DNA of 64,000 bases from assembly GCA_021927905.1 (NCBI GenBank), contig BLLK01000058.1, positions 434,001-498,000 on the forward strand, written 5' to 3'. The position numbers and the translations under genes are program-made. Origin of the DNA: Chaetoceros tenuissimus. Lineage: Eukaryota; Bacillariophyta; Thalassiosirophyceae; Chaetocerotales; Chaetocerotaceae. Positions 54,665 to 64,000 of the stretch are shown here, in pieces (within the stretch, counting starts at the first letter, position 1; each line of letters opens with the position of its first letter). Below the pieces are notes generated by a model. That model made no database searches, was not told the DNA's origin, and saw only the letters and a list, made by a program, of their open reading frames with translations.

Positions 54665-55228
54665 ATGGACAAGTCTACTATTTACCATCCGTCTCTATGT
54701 CCTCTTATTGAAGTAAATGATAGAATGTCTGAAGTTAATGTTATTCCGTACAGAAATCACTTTGGATCAAAATCAATGGAGAAGAAAATGCCTAGCAGTT
54801 GTTTCTTATCTAAAAGAGTGTCAAAAAGAAAGCATAATTACATTGAAAATAGGGTACGATTCGGTATTGTACAGATCCATTTTCACGAGGTGACTCTTGG
54901 CGATAGTCCAGTCGTTCGCGAAGGACCTCCTTTGCAACTCAGTGAAAGGTGTTCAGGCGTATCTTATGCATCCGTCACACAGTTTGAAAGAAAGAAAATG
55001 CAAAGTCGACCAAGACAAAAGTCAGAACTTATTATTAGTCCAAAGGATAGATTCCAAATGTTGAAAGCGGCAAAAATTCCAGTTCGAGACATTGCTAACG
55101 TTGTTGGAGAAATACGTAGAATTCAGAAAGAGAACTATGATCGCATGATCCAAGAAACTTATTCAATGAATACCAAGATGGTATGCCAACCAATTTATTG
55201 TGGAGATGGAGTCTATGAAGAAATCTAG
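54665..55228 (+). CDS. Stramenopile LGDSP/GPPL family protein
   Basis: 187 residues. Conserved centre: NRVRFGIVQIHFHEVTLGDS, PVVREGPPLQLSE, then a basic part ERKKMQSRPRQKSELIISPK and a helix with RFQMLKAAKIPVRDIANVVG. I recognise this as the widespread diatom/oomycete pattern (V)RF..V.I...e..LGD(N/S)P.V..G(P/A)P(I/L).L followed by an R-rich helix; no function is known to me. It is not secreted by sequence. Divergent from copy 3 of the DDYGYVF family and convergent with SLY1. Confidence 0.8.
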   Translation: MDKSTIYHPSLCPLIEVNDRMSEVNVIPYRNHFGSKSMEKKMPSSCFLSKRVSKRKHNYIENRVRFGIVQIHFHEVTLGDSPVVREGPPLQLSERCSGVSYASVTQFERKKMQSRPRQKSELIISPKDRFQMLKAAKIPVRDIANVVGEIRRIQKENYDRMIQETYSMNTKMVCQPIYCGDGVYEEI

Positions 55229-55309
55229 ACTAATGTATGTTTCAATATGTTAAATGTCATTATGTATTAGAAATAGTAAAGTACTATTTCTTTTTATCTA
55301 TAATAAAAA

Positions 55310-57325
55310 TTAAGAAAGCTTTCCTAACTGGCCCAAGAATTCACACGGACTAACAAGTTCCGTACTTCCATATGTTACATTTCTCCTTTCGTTTGCAATC
55401 ATTTGTAAGTTCTGGTATTCAGAGTAACATCCACCTCCAATGACAAATGTTATGACTTCACGATATGGCGCTCTAGTCATGTTTCTCAAAAGCTTGACAT
55501 CTACATCACCCTTAATCTTTGGATCGAGATACAAGTATTCGTCGTCTTCTGTGTTTGGTTTCATTTCACACAAGTTTTCAACTACTCTAGTGGAATGATG
55601 CTTAACGATCTTTCCAAGCATGGAGCTAACCTTTTCCGTAGCCTTTGCCAAAAGCCCTGATGCTTGGTTGGTCGCGCGAGACATGAAACTTGAAAGAAGG
55701 TCTGAAGAAGTACCACCCTTTGACACATAATCATCACCGACAGCATCAGAAAGACTTGGGATCATTTGCATCGACCTTAGATTCTTCAAATATGCAACAG
55801 CCTTCAGACCTTTATCCAATTTCCCTCTATCTTCTTTCGTCAGTGTCCCATGTCCACCACTGGATGAATTCTTTCCACCCTGCTTTTCATTCACACTAAG
55901 ACCTTTGCTTTCCAAAGACTCAGCCATTTTCTCAGAGACCATAGTAATGTCACTTCCAGGAACAGTAGTTGCCAAACAGAAAACAATCAATAGACGGATT
56001 TTATCTTCAACATTACCCTTGGAAGGATCGGTCACCAAAGACAATACTTCTGCTTTCGCCTTTGCAGAATCGTTTTTGTATTGTCCCGAAGCTAATGCAG
56101 CTTCTAATTCAAAAAATTGGGGAACATCTCTTGCTGCAACTTCGTTCATTACTGCCTGCAGAATAGATGTATGCATCTCAAGTTGCTTCTTCTGCTCCAA
56201 CAATTTTGGTAAGGAGTCAACTGCACTAGCAAGCTCAGATGCACCACTTACTGCATTTGGATCGCCTGAAGGAGGATCTGATTCTCCCCCTGTCTTGCTA
56301 CGAATGGCCATTTCTCGTGAAGTCACGTCTTGTAATTCAGTTCCATTCGCTTCAATTGCTTCTGGAAAAGGCTGAAACTTGTGCTTACTGTAAAATGGAT
56401 CCAAATCAGCATCCAAGTCAAACTTTTTCAGTTGCGCTCTTCTTCCACCCTCCGGATTCATGGTGAATTCGACTCGATTTGCATTATGGGTTAGCAAATC
56501 ATCAATCAATGCTTGGTACGTCGAACTGTGCTGAATCGGAGTAATCAGATCCATGTTTCTATCCAATATCACCAAAAGTGGCTTTGACCCATGATATCCA
56601 TGACTACTACTAGGGTGCTCCGCTATAAGTTGATTCAATTTTCTAGCCACCATTTCTGGAGCACCATTTCTCGCACATCGAATAATTGGTACACTGCCCA
56701 TTGTCCCCATAACGGACAAAAGTCCATATGCTATGTCATTCATGTATTGTTCCATAGCATGATCAGTCACTCCACTGCCATTTATCATTGCATACGAGTC
56801 CTTTTTATTACTCAATGAAAAAAGACATTGTTCCATACAGACGAAATCAAGATACTGATCATGCAAACTAGCAATCATATCGAGACATCCATTTTGTACC
56901 ATGAGCTTTCCAAATTCTTCCATTAGAGAACGATCTAACTTCGAGACGAAATTAATGTGTACCTTGGAATAAAGTCGTTTACTACAATCTGAAGCAATGA
57001 TTTGTAAGTTAGCACGAGTTGGTTCGACAAAGTATACAGCTGGTACATCGGGAATCGCTTCTCTGTCGGTGGAAATGAGTAGATGAAGCGTGACTCCTCG
57101 ACTACGCAATTGTGAAACTGATAGAAGAGGGGAGATGATGGAGCGACATGGTGCATCATAGATGAGAATTTTCCATTGATTGTAGGATGTTCCAGCGGGT
57201 GCATCGTTGTAGTTATAGACTCCATCGGAAGATACAGTTGGGGTCTTCGTGGTGTCATTGAGGGAGAGCATCCGATGGATGGCATTTAGCTGACTAGTCT
57301 TGAGGCTGTGCGTTTCGCTCGACAT
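55310..57325 (-). CDS. SLY1: SLY1 (SCFD1), Sec1/Munc18 protein of ER-Golgi traffic
   Basis: 671 residues, single exon. Sly1 binds the SNARE Sed5/syntaxin-5 and promotes fusion of ER-derived vesicles with the Golgi. Diagnostic segments: NQWKILIYDAPCRSIISPLL, SRGVTLHLLISTDREAIPDV then PAVYFVEPTRANLQIIASDC; LDQYLDF-type block SLHDQYLDFVCMEQCLFSLS; PLLVILDRNMDLITPIQHSS then TYQALIDDLL; and the C-terminal REVITFVIGGGCYSEYQNL with ELVSPCEFLGQL. Full length for the family. The 3' end is 81 bases from the preceding convergent gene. Confidence 0.96.
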   Translation of the reverse strand: MSSETHSLKTSQLNAIHRMLSLNDTTKTPTVSSDGVYNYNDAPAGTSYNQWKILIYDAPCRSIISPLLSVSQLRSRGVTLHLLISTDREAIPDVPAVYFVEPTRANLQIIASDCSKRLYSKVHINFVSKLDRSLMEEFGKLMVQNGCLDMIASLHDQYLDFVCMEQCLFSLSNKKDSYAMINGSGVTDHAMEQYMNDIAYGLLSVMGTMGSVPIIRCARNGAPEMVARKLNQLIAEHPSSSHGYHGSKPLLVILDRNMDLITPIQHSSTYQALIDDLLTHNANRVEFTMNPEGGRRAQLKKFDLDADLDPFYSKHKFQPFPEAIEANGTELQDVTSREMAIRSKTGGESDPPSGDPNAVSGASELASAVDSLPKLLEQKKQLEMHTSILQAVMNEVAARDVPQFFELEAALASGQYKNDSAKAKAEVLSLVTDPSKGNVEDKIRLLIVFCLATTVPGSDITMVSEKMAESLESKGLSVNEKQGGKNSSSGGHGTLTKEDRGKLDKGLKAVAYLKNLRSMQMIPSLSDAVGDDYVSKGGTSSDLLSSFMSRATNQASGLLAKATEKVSSMLGKIVKHHSTRVVENLCEMKPNTEDDEYLYLDPKIKGDVDVKLLRNMTRAPYREVITFVIGGGCYSEYQNLQMIANERRNVTYGSTELVSPCEFLGQLGKLS

Positions 57326-58224
57326 TACTGCGGTTGACTATGTTGAAATGAGTTTCAGAGATTTGTGTACCGGGTAATACAGTTTTGTGACGACGCAGGG
57401 TAAGGTAGTAATTGCCTTCTTGGAAAAGAAAGATCGTGCAGTGTGTAAGGTACTTTTTAGTGTTGTTCTGTGAACTCTCTTGTCGTTGTCGCTTCACGAC
57501 GGCAGTTGAAACAAATTTGTCTAGGTACCTAGCCATTGTAAATGTAACCTTTTCACACGCCAATCTTTCTATTTTAAGCACAATACAAATTGCTTCAATG
57601 CAATATTAGAAAGAGATATATAGAGAAAGATAGGGTAGAAGTGATACAATGGCAAATGAAGGTTGAAAGAAGTAAGGTAGGTACTTGTGCGACAATAAAT
57701 GCAAAAGATGAAATTATAAAAATAATTTACATGGAGCTACATGCATAAGCGAAAGTTCTCGTGGCCGAGTAATGAAGATGATGTTGATTATGGATATTGG
57801 TAAAAGGAGTCAAATTGTGTGCAATAAATGAATTTCTACCTTGTATGTAGAGGAAATGTGAAAAAGTGAGAGATTTTCACTGCTATGTCATTGTCTGCCG
57901 TAAAATAGTACTTTTCAGTCATACATAAGTATATCAAAAATGAAATCAGCGTGAAAATCTGGGTAGGAAAGAGTACCATAAAGTATGTTCGACTTGGTTT
58001 TCAACATCTGAAAAAAACGAACGAAAAAGGGTCAATGATATCACTTACAAAATGACGTGTCTAAAAAATATAAGAAATACTTAGCGAGTGATGATGTTGA
58101 TATTGATACAAGAAGAGAGACATATGATACACCTCCTATCAATAATAATAAAAGCAGGGTTGAAAGTTATAACGTTAAGAATAGTATTTATAATATTTTA
58201 TTGACGACAGTTTCTCAACAACAA
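57326..58224. other. Intergenic upstream of SLY1
   Basis: About 0.9 kb. AT-rich, no coding frame. The start of a tRNA-like A box (gtggccgagtaatg) near 57762 has no matching arms. Confidence 0.55.
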
Positions 58225-58303
58225 GATGTCGTGGCCGAGTGGTCTAAGGCGCTGGATTTAGGCTCCAGTCTTCGTTGGCGTGGGTTCGAATCCCATCGAC
58301 ATC
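58225..58303 (+). tRNA. tRNA-Leu (anticodon UAG)
   Basis: Folds as a cloverleaf. Acceptor stem GATGTCG (58225-58231) pairs with CGACATC (58297-58303). The D arm carries the A box GTGGCCGAGTGG. The anticodon stem CTGGA / TCCAG encloses TTTAGGC with anticodon TAG. There is an 11-base variable arm, as in class II tRNAs, and a T arm with GGGTTCGAATCCC. A run of T (cttttcttttt) follows from about 58307 as Pol III terminator. Reads CUA codons. Confidence 0.95.
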
Positions 58304-59355
58304 AAGCTTTTCTTTTTCCTTCTTTTGCTTTTTTCTACTTGAAATGATCAATGGTAGTCAATAGCAGAAACAACGGAGACCTGTGGGCTTGTACTTCATG
58401 AGTTGTGATGCTTTTCTTTTGACCTGTTGGCTTTCATCCTCACTCCTTTTTCAAGCCCACAAGATTCTATTTGCTTTCTTATATATCTATTGTCATGTTT
58501 GCAGAATTGTCTTTATTCCATTCAGCATTGGTCATAGAATTTGTAAGAGCAAACTTCCGGAGGTCATCATATGAGTCCCATCTTTATAACCTTGACATGT
58601 TTATCTCATCTTTGGAAGTGCCAGTCATTCCTTTGCCTCATGCTGCAACCCTACCTAAATGCCCCTCACTTTGGCTCTTGCTTTTTTGTTTGCTGAATAC
58701 CTTGACCAAACAAAAGGACTGCAAGAAATACTGTACGTACGTATGTTCTTCATATGCGATTTTTTTGTTCTTGGATTTACGCATTTTTCCAAGCCTGCGT
58801 ACAACATTATGTTATTCTTTATCTAATGTCGTCTTTTTCTGTATTGCATTATTTTCATTTCGCAAGGAAAGAGAAAAAAAAAAATTGAGTCCCGCCTGAC
58901 CGACGTCTGGTGAGTAGGACGTTAGTAGGCGGACCTGACAAAACCGACAAAAGAAAAGACGCTCCATCACTTTTTCAATTTTTTTAATCATTCTATTTCA
59001 GTGACTGATAGAACCTGTTTCTTGCATCATTACTGTATCTCAATTACTGCATTGATAGATTTTAATCCAATCCGAAAAGAACGGTTGGCATTCAAAGTCT
59101 TGAAAAAAAGTTACAGTGGAAAAAGGTAATTTCGTGAAATCGTCATTTCGAATTCAATACAATCCCTAACCTACACCCAACTTTTGAAACAGGAGTTTCT
59201 TATTCGAATCTACACAAGAGCATTCGTTGCTTCACTTGTCACACTAGCACTCTTCATCCAAGTGATTTCAAGTGCATTCATTTCGTTTGACTTGATTCTT
59301 CCAAAGAGAACTACTGTACAGCATTACAATCACTCTCCCTCCATCAATCATCAAT
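58304..59355. other. Intergenic between tRNA-Leu and the ankyrin-like gene
   Basis: 1.05 kb. T-rich strand on the left; open frames at 58383-58899 are low in protein character. A GC-richer stretch lies at 58885-58945. No gene recognised. Confidence 0.55.
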
Positions 59356-61257
59356 ATGAGCTCCAATATTGTTTCAAAGAATGATAGAAAGCGCAATCAC
59401 TCTGGAAAGACATCAACACCATTGAAACCTTTGAACACAAACTCCATGTCGAAAACTCTGTATGTCAATCTTGGAGAAGAGGAACTATCCGCTTCCCTTG
59501 AAGATCTTCAAAATGAAAGCGACGTCATGAATGTCATTTTTAGTTTCATTCCGGGCAGCTTCGTTACTATTGGTTGTGTTTCGAAACAGTTCTATAGTGA
59601 TTACTCAACTCGCGGGATTAACAAAAGTACAGCTTTCAATTCTGCTGATTCACTTCTAAAGATTGGGCGAAATAGAAGGACAACAGTTGATGCTGTATCA
59701 ATCGATGTCAAACTTACCGAATACTGTTTTATAAACAATGCACCGGAAGAGTTCATGCTCAAAGTATGCCAGAGTGCTGCAATGAAGGGAAGAACAGATA
59801 TTCTAGAATGCGCTGTTTCATTTGGGGTTAACTTCTCTCGAGTGATTTGGGATTACACTTTGCTTTGGAAGAATGAAAGTTTGATTTTTAAGTTGGTGGA
59901 GGAAGGCAATCTTGAAATGCTACAATACTTTGACAGCAAATTTTCTGGTTTCGATGTGGACGACTGGAGAGCAGTTAATTTTAGAGCAACACTTTACGGC
60001 CAAATACACATAATGAAATGGTACTTTCTAGAAAAGGCTCATCTCATAGAAGACATTGATTACAGGACCTACATCCATTCTACAATTGAAGCGTACGAAG
60101 CGTATGAAGATGTTCTGGAAGGCGTGGAAGCTCCTAGAGTGACTGAGGAGCTATGCCGGATAGCAGCTGAAAATGGTAACATTCAAGTGTTGGCATATTG
60201 CCAAAGAAACCATCCCCAGTTTGAAACTTTGTTATGGCAGTGCCAGCGTAACTGTAGTGGAGGGTTGTGTAACTCTTCAATGACCAACAAAGATAAAGAA
60301 CAGGCTCTCAATACCTTGAAATGGCTTCGTCGGTATGGCTGCCCTTGGGGTATGAATTTTTGCAGTTATGTTGCTCGTTTTGATAATCTTGAAGCATTGA
60401 AATTGGCTAGGAATGAAGCTTGTCCTTGGGACCAAGATACAATTCGATATGCTGTTGAAAGGGGAAACATTCCTATAATTGAATACTGTTTACAGAATAA
60501 ATGCCCTATGACTGCGGAAGTTTGCAGTTCTGCAATGTCTATCGCAAATCATAGCGTAGCCCTCGAAGTATTGAAGTTACTGCGAAAACATTCATGCCCA
60601 TGGAATGAGACTACCTGTACTAGGGCTATTTCGGGAGGTCATTTTGAAGCAATGTTGTGGGCAATGCGCAATGGTTGTCCTTGGACAATTGACACGTTTA
60701 CTTTACTTGTAGAAGAAGGTAACGTATCGGTTATAGAAGAGGTGCTTCAATACGAAGTACTGCATGGATCAGTGATCATACACACTGCTGGAATAGTAGA
60801 GATGGCTCCAGCGGTTGTTGGAGCAATCGACAAAAGAATTTTTCAAGAAGAATCAAATGATCATCATATTATTGACAAGTTGAAACTCCTACATAAATAT
60901 GGATACAAGTGGAATGAAAACATATGCGCAGAAGCTGCAGCACAAGGTCGACTTCGAGTCTTGCAATTTTTGCAATATTTAGGGTGTCCGATGGATACCA
61001 AAACATGTACTTGTGCAGTTCAAGCTGGAAACATTGAGATTCTAAAGTATGCACATGAGGTTGCGGGGTGCTGTCTGAGCAAGGAAGCATATGCATTTTG
61101 TTTCGGCTGGCTTGGTCTTGACACCAAATATGATAGCATTCCAACAAGAGTACGAGATTCTCATGTGAAAATTCTGAAATATCTGGAAGAAAATGAATGC
61201 CCAAGACCAGCTAAGAGTGAATGGAATATTCAGGAGACAATTTACTTCTCAGACTGA
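59356..61257 (+). CDS. Ankyrin-like GCPW-repeat protein with F-box-like N-terminus
   Basis: 633 residues, single exon, ATG at 59356. An F-box-like segment DVMNVIFSFIPGSFVTIGCV then SKQFYSDYS lies at residues 55-85. From residue 130 on, helix-pair repeats follow, with a strong unit later on: LNTLKWLRRYGCPWGMNFCS, LKLARNEACPWDQDTIRYAV, LKLLRKHSCPWNETTCTRAI and AMLWAMRNGCPWTIDTFTLL. The motif (L)xWLRxxGCPWxxxTCxxA is a divergent ankyrin repeat common in algae and some protists. Likely a protein-interaction scaffold, perhaps ubiquitin-ligase linked if the F-box is real. No frame breaks. Confidence 0.82.
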   Translation: MSSNIVSKNDRKRNHSGKTSTPLKPLNTNSMSKTLYVNLGEEELSASLEDLQNESDVMNVIFSFIPGSFVTIGCVSKQFYSDYSTRGINKSTAFNSADSLLKIGRNRRTTVDAVSIDVKLTEYCFINNAPEEFMLKVCQSAAMKGRTDILECAVSFGVNFSRVIWDYTLLWKNESLIFKLVEEGNLEMLQYFDSKFSGFDVDDWRAVNFRATLYGQIHIMKWYFLEKAHLIEDIDYRTYIHSTIEAYEAYEDVLEGVEAPRVTEELCRIAAENGNIQVLAYCQRNHPQFETLLWQCQRNCSGGLCNSSMTNKDKEQALNTLKWLRRYGCPWGMNFCSYVARFDNLEALKLARNEACPWDQDTIRYAVERGNIPIIEYCLQNKCPMTAEVCSSAMSIANHSVALEVLKLLRKHSCPWNETTCTRAISGGHFEAMLWAMRNGCPWTIDTFTLLVEEGNVSVIEEVLQYEVLHGSVIIHTAGIVEMAPAVVGAIDKRIFQEESNDHHIIDKLKLLHKYGYKWNENICAEAAAQGRLRVLQFLQYLGCPMDTKTCTCAVQAGNIEILKYAHEVAGCCLSKEAYAFCFGWLGLDTKYDSIPTRVRDSHVKILKYLEENECPRPAKSEWNIQETIYFSD

Positions 61258-62229
61258 TCAAGAGAGAAATGAGTGGCATTAGAACGTATTTGAAATTTGC
61301 ATAATATCACCAATTGAACCTGCAAATTCAAATGGCTGTTCACTTTTTTACAGCATATTAATATACTGCACCTATGGATAGACATGTACAAATTCTACGG
61401 TAAATAAAAAGGAATTTTTATTGTGATTTTAATAGCACGCTCTTTAAAAAAGAGCTATACTGATTACGAATCTTCCAGTCACTTCTAAGTGGCTTTGGAC
61501 AATCATTTTCGACAAGGTACTAAAATGTTTCACTGAATCCACATAAAGTCTCCAATGCTCGGGAAACTTACTGCTACGCCAGAGTTGCTCCATGTTTCTA
61601 TTTGGCTATGAAGTCCGAGTAAAAAGAAAAATTACGTGAGTAAGGCTTTTGGAGGCTTGTGTACCAACGAGAGCATTTCCCATCATGCATTCTGCTCATA
61701 TTGGTAGTTGATTTCTCATTTTCTAACCTGTTCATAGGTCATAAGACCATCCCTCAAAAATTTATGTATAGATCGCATATAATTGTGAACTATTTTCTTC
61801 GTTCATGCGAGGTGCTTTGTAGTTTTCAATGACATGTGAATGATGATTTTCCTAGATAAGTTCCCCATCATGGTAGAATAGTCCATAAACTTTTACGATT
61901 GTTAGTTTTAGCTAAGCACATCATGATTCGTAAACTGTAAATCTTGCTTACCAAAGAGTTGCCTTTCACTATTGAGAGATGTTTGGAATCTTTGCAAAGC
62001 TGAAAAGACTACATTAATATTATCTTTACTACTTATCTATTATACAAAATGAAAACCGTAGACTTGCTGACAAAATGCATGGTATATGGATGGTACAATA
62101 GGATTCAAATTCATCGAGCGATGCTCATTTTTATACGTCTTTGATACTTCTACTCTCTGTATGCCCACGCACCAAAACTGGTTTTACCTGATTGGGCTAT
62201 GATTGTTTGTTGCATCTCAATCACGAAGC
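61258..62229. other. Intergenic
   Basis: 0.97 kb, AT-rich, between the 3' ends of the ankyrin-like gene and of the broken repeat-family gene. Nothing recognised. Confidence 0.55.
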
Positions 62230-63300
62230 TCAACTGTTGTTGTATCGCTTTCTTTTCAATGTTATTGGTTCCTCCCTTTGACCTGCTCTTGACTCCTTGC
62301 AGTTGACAAGTGCAGTAGGATGCTTAAAGAGCACTTTATAAATACACCCAACAGAGCCTTGTGTGGCAACTGTCATGAAGGGGAGAAGACCTGTGACTGG
62401 ATCGTTTGTTTCTAGCTCCACTAAAGAAATAAGACCTGTTCTAGGTCTTCCATACAAAGGTATTGAAGTCACTTGTTCAGGGCAATATTCAAAAAGAGCT
62501 TGATGGTAGCTTCGTCCATCCTCATCCAATAAATCGCGTAAATATAAAGGGATATATTCAAAGGTAAATAACGTGTTCCCTACATCAGAACGCTTGCATA
62601 TTTGGTGCAGAAGTGGGACAGAGATTGGACAGATGACCCTTTCGAGAGTTTTTTTGGAAAGGATATCGCATGTCGATACACCTCAGCACGATCTTGTTCT
62701 GAATAATCTCCATAGAAAAGTAGTCCACTTTCATCTGGAAACAGCTGAAACGATACCCTAAGGAAAACTTCCACAGAATCAAAGTTTTCTTCATAACAAT
62801 GATGGTGAAGTAGCGTCTTGTCTGCCACTCTTGAGGTCTTCAATGCTTCTTTGTGCCATCTTGCGAGACACTCAAATCTTTCTTTGCATGTTTTATTGCA
62901 GGAGAAAGCAAGCAAATTAGTATTCTTGATATCTTCTTTTGTAATGAAGCCTTGCTTACAGAAGTGATCAATGGTATTCGCAACTGATTTATCAAGGGTC
63001 ACTGCTTCAGAAGAACCAGGAGCTTCAAATTCAATAGAAGTCGAAACCAAATATTGTAAAACATTTTGATTAGTATTCCTGGCCGCTGGATAATTGCACA
63101 AATATCCGGTACAGGAAACTGTAACAAATAAGTGTATGTACTTTGCATAGGACATGAAATGGTGCTTTCGTCGATTGGTCTAATGCTGTAGGAACCATAT
63201 CAATCAGCTTTTTGACAACTTCGACAGGAGGTTGACTCGTATGAAGACGAGTGAGTGCATTTGCAACCTAACAGCAACTAAGTCCTCCACTACTAGTTCG
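62230..63300 (-). pseudogene. NPPxEVV / DPxTxxxPF repeat-family gene, broken
   Basis: Reading leftwards on the minus strand, protein pieces belong to one diatom family. About 63270-63180 gives SQPPVEVVKKLIDMVPTAL. Then 63110-62580 gives TNQNVLQYLVSTSIEFEAPG, KEALKTSRVADKTLLHHHCY and VEVFLRVSFQLFPDESGLLF. After a frame change near 62560-62590 comes 62530-62230 with EYCPEQVTSIPLYGRPRTGL, ETNDPVTGLLPFMTVATQGS and YKVLFKHPTALV. At least two frame changes and an in-frame stop near 63270 break it. NPPLEVV-type units and the DPxTxxxPF signature are shared with the broken gene at 2403-4073. An expressed version would be a cytosolic repeat scaffold of unknown role. Confidence 0.6.
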
Positions 63301-64000
63301 CGTGAACCAAAAGTGACTGTATCCAAGGTTCAAAGGTCGAGAAGTCATGACCGGTCGTGTAAGTGCATCTCATTAATGTGAATCAAAGCTTTCAGCTTTT
63401 GCAAGAAATTCTCTGCCTTTTCGATTCGCTGAAGAAAGCTATCTGAATTTGTCTGTTCGAGTCTTGATATGAGTTAGAATACTTCGAAAGGATTGAGCCG
63501 TCGTTTGTGACTTTGTATAAACCTTCGTGCATTTCAGCCGTCACTGGAGCCGTCGTTTGTGACTTTGTAAAACCTTCGTTCGTTTGAGCCGTCTCTCGAT
63601 CCATTTTTCTGTTTTTTGAAAGCTTATAATTTTTCAACACCTACAGACCACACATTCTGTATTTTTTTATCAATGTCTGTATTATTACAAACTTCCTCCT
63701 TCACGGTTTTTGAGTAAAAGTGCTATGATGTATTGAAGCGCAATGAATTGAACAGAGTTTCCTTCCGATGTCTTTCTATAGACCTTCTCAATGAAGCATC
63801 TTCAATAAAAATTCGTGCATGAATTGCTGGTCCCGCTGGAGTAGAGGAAAGTTGGTGAAAGAAGAGTAAACCAAATTATCATCTTCACGTTCTTTTGTAT
63901 CAAGTGATGTGAGACGAAAACAAAATAATCTTAGTAGATCATGTGATGGTTTCTTGCTCATTTTACCCTACCACTATTATTGACCAACTCTGTATCCAAC
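63301..64000. other. Right window end, no supported gene
   Basis: About 0.7 kb. Apart from the short direct repeat and an 82-codon minus-strand frame without family features, nothing is recognised. A further upstream exon of the broken repeat-family gene could lie here but I cannot see one. Confidence 0.5.
63495..63578. repeat. Imperfect 52-bp-period direct repeat
   Basis: gagccgtcgtttgtgacttt begins at 63495 and again at 63547, each followed by gta and aaccttcgt, with a shorter echo (gagccgtct) at 63586. A minus-strand open frame through it (63392-63640) has no other support. Confidence 0.85.

Noticed and set aside
57755-57800. Possible second tRNA from a gtggccgag A-box-like sequence
   Set aside because: No B box or pairing acceptor stem follows.
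58383-58899. Hydrophobic plus-strand frames of 63 and 142 codons
   Set aside because: T-rich strand gives Phe/Leu/Ser-rich translations; no start context, no family features, just downstream of the tRNA.

Overview
The window reads as nuclear DNA of a diatom or close stramenopile alga. It is AT-rich, has short GT-AG introns (mostly 58-153 nt) and densely packed genes on both strands. Several gene products begin with the bipartite plastid presequence of red-lineage algae: a signal peptide followed by an ASAFAP-like cleavage site. One of these then carries a twin-arginine thylakoid signal. Families typical of diatoms are present: Pro-Ser (PSxxPS) surface proteins with discoidin, FG-GAP and EGF-like modules, GCPW-type ankyrin-like proteins, and the NPPxEVVKxLI / DPxTxxxPF repeat family.

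Layout. 1-4.1 kb: the 3' part of a PPR gene, then broken remnants of an FKBP-like gene and of an F-box/repeat gene. 5.2-10.2 kb (minus): a secreted, probably GPI-anchored protein with a propeller-like N-terminus and fibronectin III repeats, broken by one frameshift. 10.65-12.35 kb: a 20S proteasome beta-3 subunit with an unexpected secretory leader, convergent with a thioredoxin whose active site lies on a 19-nt exon. 12.9-30.7 kb (minus): a giant modular surface-protein gene. It encodes a signal peptide, three discoidin domains, ricin-type trefoils (one inside a perfect 795-bp tandem duplication), about 87 copies of a 60-bp Pro-Ser repeat, then symmetric phase-0 exons with an FG-GAP-like propeller, EGF-like modules and five copies of a beta-rich module I cannot name. 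In two copies of that module a discoidin domain is inserted. 30.7-36.3 kb: two inverted-repeat elements flank a PSII-like thylakoid lumen gene.

36.3-48.5 kb: an unknown plastid membrane protein; two tandem paralogues of a small multi-spanning membrane protein with weak XK-like features; a PDZ plus Sen1-type helicase; an unknown basic protein with an internal repeat; and a plastid-type PPR-GNAT fusion. 49-53.4 kb: three tandem, fast-diverging paralogues sharing an acidic DDYGYVF motif. 54.6-57.3 kb: a member of a stramenopile family with a LGDSP..GPPL motif, and SLY1 (ER-Golgi fusion). 58.2 kb: tRNA-Leu(UAG). 59.4-61.3 kb: an ankyrin-like repeat protein. 62.2-63.3 kb: another broken member of the repeat family seen at the left edge.

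Themes are plastid biogenesis (PPR, PPR-GNAT, PSII-like lumen protein, plastid membrane protein) and large extracellular adhesive or cell-wall proteins. Frame breaks are concentrated in the satellite-like repeats, so part of them may be assembly error. Everything here is read by eye; domain names rest on motif recognition, not on searches.
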